Source: Anaerolineales bacterium UBA6663 (GTDB lineage Bacteria > Chloroflexota > Anaerolineae > Anaerolineales > UBA6663). From it: a stretch of DNA of 7,484 nucleotides. Below the pieces are notes generated by a model, which was not told where the DNA came from, did not search any database, and was given only the letters and a program-made list of their open reading frames with translations. The stretch is from contig DKKP01000195.1 in the NCBI GenBank assembly GCA_002455335.1, positions 1 through 7,484 on the forward strand, in the 5' to 3' direction. The position numbers were made by a program, and so were the translations under genes. This document shows positions 5,642 through 7,484 of the stretch, piece by piece. Each line of letters opens with the position of its first letter. The stretch's first letter is position 1.

Positions 5642-5683
5642 ATCATGACCTCCTGATGCCATTCCGCGGCAGGAGGTCATGAT
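5642..5683 (+). promoter_or_regulatory. Perfect 14-bp hairpin burying the lactonase ribosome binding site and start codons
   Basis: ATCATGACCTCCTG (5642-5655) is the exact reverse complement of CAGGAGGTCATGAT (5670-5683), with a 14-base loop (5656-5669). The right arm contains the full Shine-Dalgarno AGGAGGT (5671-5677), the ATG at 5679 and the first two bases of the ATG at 5682. The left arm contains ACCTCCT, a mimic of the 16S rRNA 3' end. When folded, the stem should block initiation. It starts nine bases after the reductase stop (5630-5632), so a ribosome ending there would reach into the left arm. This is a layout for translational coupling. The pairing is directly visible; the coupling is inferred. 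Confidence 0.7.
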
Positions 5684-6746
5684 GCGTGTTCCGCAGATCC
5701 TGATCGGCAGCTATGGCTCCGACACAGCTCCCGCCCTCCGCCTCGCGGGCTTCAACCCCGCAACCGGCGCGCTGACCCCGAGCGACGAACTGGGCGGGAT
5801 CGTCAACCCCTCGTTCGTGGCGCTGCACCCGACAGCGCCCTGGTTCTACGCCGTCAGTGAGACGGGCGTTGCCAGCCAGGACGGGCCGGGGCATGTCTGG
5901 GCGGGCCGCCTCGAGAGCGCCGCCGGCGATGCGCGCCTCAGCGCCCTCAACCGTCAACCCTCGGGCGGCGACTGGCCCTGTCACCTCGCGATCGATCCGG
6001 GCGGACGCTGGCTGTTCGTGGCCAATTACGGCTCAGGCAACATGAGCGTGTTGCCGATCCTCAGCGATGGCGCGCTCTGTCAACGCGGCGCGTATGTCCA
6101 GCATCAGGGCGTCGGCCAGGATCTCGAACGACAGGAGGGGCCGCACGCGCATTCGACGACGCTCGCCCCGGATGGTTTCGTCGTCGTGTCGGATCTTGGG
6201 ATCGACGCGCTCGTGGTCTATGCCTTCGACCCGGTCACCGGACGGCTGACGGCGCACGAGCCCGTGCGGGCCCGGCCCGGCGCCGGCCCGCGTCACATGG
6301 TCTTCCATCCTTCAGGGCAACTGGCCTACGTCGCCAACGAGCTCGACCGCACGCTCAGCGTCTATGCCTACGGCGCGGGCCGGTTCGACGAGATCCAGGT
6401 CGAGCCGACCGTGCCCGCCGGCGTCGGCGAAGGCCTGGTCGCCGACATCCATCTCAGCCCAGACGCGAACCGGCTTTACGTCTCCAATCGAGGCCATAAC
6501 AGCCTGGCGGTCTTTGAGGTCGCGGGCGACGGTGCCGTGACGCCGCTCGGTCACGCACACTGCGGCGGCGACTGGCCCCGGAACTTCGCGGTCGCGCCGG
6601 ATGGTCGGTTTTTGCTTGTGGCCAATCAGTACAGCGGCGATGTCAGCGTTTTGCCCGTGCTTCAGGGGACGCCGTGGCTTGGCGCGCCGGTGGCCCGGCT
6701 CGATATGCCCCAGGCGGCGTGTGTGGCGTTCGTGCCGTCGCGCTGA
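5682..6746 (+). CDS. 6-phosphogluconolactonase-type lactonase, seven-bladed beta-propeller
   Basis: This 354-residue protein fits the lactonase / YbhE-type Pgl propeller family in length and pattern. Blade motifs include LFVANYGSGNMSVLPI (111-126), GPHAHST (153-159), DLGIDALVVYAFD (171-183), GAGPRHMVFHP (200-210), LAYVANELDRTLSVYAY (214-230), ADIHLSPDANRLYVSNRG (254-271) and PRNFAVAPDGRFLLVANQ (299-316). Family members hydrolyse 6-phosphogluconolactone in the pentose phosphate pathway; some act on other lactones or as muconate-type enzymes, so the substrate is inferred. There is no signal peptide, so it is cytosolic. Two adjacent ATGs exist; 5682 is preferred because AGGAGGT (5671-5677) is four bases before it and only one base before 5679. 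The gap to the reductase stop is 49 bases with no promoter, suggesting an operon. Initiation is probably limited by the hairpin at 5642-5683. Confidence 0.87.
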   Translation: MRVPQILIGSYGSDTAPALRLAGFNPATGALTPSDELGGIVNPSFVALHPTAPWFYAVSETGVASQDGPGHVWAGRLESAAGDARLSALNRQPSGGDWPCHLAIDPGGRWLFVANYGSGNMSVLPILSDGALCQRGAYVQHQGVGQDLERQEGPHAHSTTLAPDGFVVVSDLGIDALVVYAFDPVTGRLTAHEPVRARPGAGPRHMVFHPSGQLAYVANELDRTLSVYAYGAGRFDEIQVEPTVPAGVGEGLVADIHLSPDANRLYVSNRGHNSLAVFEVAGDGAVTPLGHAHCGGDWPRNFAVAPDGRFLLVANQYSGDVSVLPVLQGTPWLGAPVARLDMPQAACVAFVPSR

Positions 6747-6769
6747 GCGGGTCTCATGCAGGCAGCCCT

Positions 6770-6802
6770 TGGCGCGCCGGGCTCCAACCAGCCCGCGCGC
6801 CA
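6770..6802. terminator. Bulged GC-rich hairpin between convergent genes, likely shared terminator
   Basis: Bases 6770-6783 pair with 6790-6802 around the loop CCAACC, giving 13 base pairs with one bulged C (6777). It lies between the lactonase stop (6744-6746) and the minus-strand stop (6830-6828), so it can serve both transcripts. There is no T-run on either side. The 6747-6827 gap holds only this hairpin and the short repeat next to it. Confidence 0.55.
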
Positions 6803-6837
6803 CGCGTCGCGCACGACGCGCCGCGCACTACGCGTTA
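6801..6837. repeat. Short imperfect CAC/ACGCG repeat at the end of the SDR gene
   Basis: Three imperfect units begin with CAC at 6801, 6812 and 6826 (CACGCGTCGCG, CACGACGCGCCGCG, CACTACGCGTTACG). They recall the 'CACGCACTACGCATTACG' type of intergenic repeats seen in some Chloroflexota, by memory. The minus-strand gene ends inside the third unit: the TAG stop and the final residues RNA are within the repeat. Confidence 0.45.
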
Positions 6838-7484
6838 CGGATCGTGCGATCGACGAACGCCGCAAGCGTGCCCGGCTCACGGCCGAGCAGCCAGCGTAGC
6901 ACGTTTGGATTCCCGGATAGGCCGTGCTTCCGGTAGTACTCGAACATCGCGAGCAGCGCCGTCACGGCGTGGTCGCTCAAGCCATTGGCGCGCGCCTGAC
7001 GCTCCCATTCGCCGGCGCGGATCGCGACGGCGCGCACCTTCGTGATCAGTCGCTCGCTGAGCACGCCGGCCACCTCGGTCTGGCTCAGGCCGGCCGTGCC
7101 GCAAAGCTCGTATGTCGCGCCCAGGTGCCCGGTCTCGGTGAGCACCCGCGCGGCGACCTCGGCCAGGTCGGCCAGATCGATCAGGCTCAACCGCGTGCCA
7201 GTCGGGTAGGGCACACGGAAGACGCCGTCGCGCGTGATCGCCGGCCAGCTTGGCAGCAGGTTCTGCATGTAGGGCGCGGGCTGAAGGATCGTGTACGGCA
7301 GCCCAGACTCGTACAACGCTTCCTCGACACGCAGCTTCGCCCAGTGATGCGGCATCTTCTCGGCCGCCGGATGCAGCACGGAGTGGTAGACCACGCGCGC
7401 CGCCCCGGCCGTCTGCGCGGCCCCGATGATGTTCTGGCCGATCGCAACTTCATCGGGATGGACGTTGGGCGCGATGTGATAGAT
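6828..7484 (-). CDS. NmrA-type atypical SDR, NAD(P)-binding; N-terminus outside the window
   Basis: The frame is open from the right edge to TAG at 6830-6828 and gives 218 residues. Reading past the GTG at 7394 to the edge adds IYHIAPNVHPDEVAIGQNII and ten more residues that fit the family, so the true start is beyond 7484. Visible marks (fragment numbering) are AARVVYHSVLHP (28-39), MPHHWAKLRVEEALYESGL (44-62), YTILQPAPYMQNLLPSW (64-80), a VPYP...SLIDLADLAEVAARVL stretch, and GATYELCGTAGLSQ. These are typical of NmrA-like proteins, which carry a Rossmann fold that binds NAD(P). About 70 residues, including the glycine-rich nucleotide loop, are expected upstream. At the YxxxK catalytic site of classical SDRs there is HHWAK, with His for Tyr, as in atypical SDRs that sense redox state or have altered activity. 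Substrate unknown. It is convergent with the lactonase gene. Confidence 0.88.
   Translation of the reverse strand: MYHIAPNVHPDEVAIGQNIIGAAQTAGAARVVYHSVLHPAAEKMPHHWAKLRVEEALYESGLPYTILQPAPYMQNLLPSWPAITRDGVFRVPYPTGTRLSLIDLADLAEVAARVLTETGHLGATYELCGTAGLSQTEVAGVLSERLITKVRAVAIRAGEWERQARANGLSDHAVTALLAMFEYYRKHGLSGNPNVLRWLLGREPGTLAAFVDRTIRNA

Noticed and set aside
7187..7394. GTG at 7394 as start of the SDR gene
   Set aside because: The frame continues to the window edge with residues that fit NmrA proteins (IYHIAPNVHPDE), so the gene is cut by the window.

Overview
This is a 7.5 kb piece of a high-GC bacterial chromosome. It holds six protein-coding genes plus one short probable gene, in compact arrangement, with no mobile element, CRISPR array, tRNA or rRNA that I can see. 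The best guess for the host is a member of Chloroflexota. Reasons: the short 'LYIPNVAR'-type segment right after a signal peptide, the style of the two-helix HD-GYP protein, and intergenic repeats of the 'CGCAAAGACGCGAAGAC' and 'CACGCG / CACTACGCG' kinds. This is inference from remembered family style, not a phylogenetic result.

Layout, left to right. (1) A perfect 23-bp inverted repeat (1-57) lies just beyond a minus-strand pair: a 75-residue protein of unknown function (72-299) overlapping the end of a DUF2877/AllH-like gene (259-1041). (2) A divergent intergenic region (1042-1160) carries candidate -10 boxes in both directions and a short dyad. (3) On the plus strand follow a membrane-anchored HD-GYP cyclic-di-GMP phosphodiesterase (1161-1979) and a secreted PQQ-type beta-propeller protein (2116-3843). 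(4) A 349-base non-coding stretch (3844-4192) holds a terminator-like hairpin, a GC-rich tandem repeat of 49-50 bases, a 30-base near-perfect palindrome over a weak candidate promoter, and a hairpin-rich leader. (5) A fused MetV-MetF type methylenetetrahydrofolate reductase (4193-5632) is followed 49 bases later by a 6-phosphogluconolactonase-type seven-bladed propeller gene (5682-6746), probably as one operon. (6) A bulged GC-rich hairpin (6770-6802) separates these from a convergent NmrA-type atypical SDR gene (6828 to the right edge), whose N-terminus lies outside the window.

The genes do not form an obvious single system; most look like metabolic and signalling functions. The most notable signal is regulatory: a perfect 14-bp stem (5642-5655 with 5670-5683) contains the whole Shine-Dalgarno sequence and both possible ATG codons of the lactonase gene. 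It begins nine bases after the stop codon of the reductase gene. That geometry suggests translation of the lactonase is coupled to translation of the reductase, or controlled by some factor that opens the stem. Second in interest are the palindrome and leader upstream of the reductase. I found no convincing evidence of a wholly new enzyme system.
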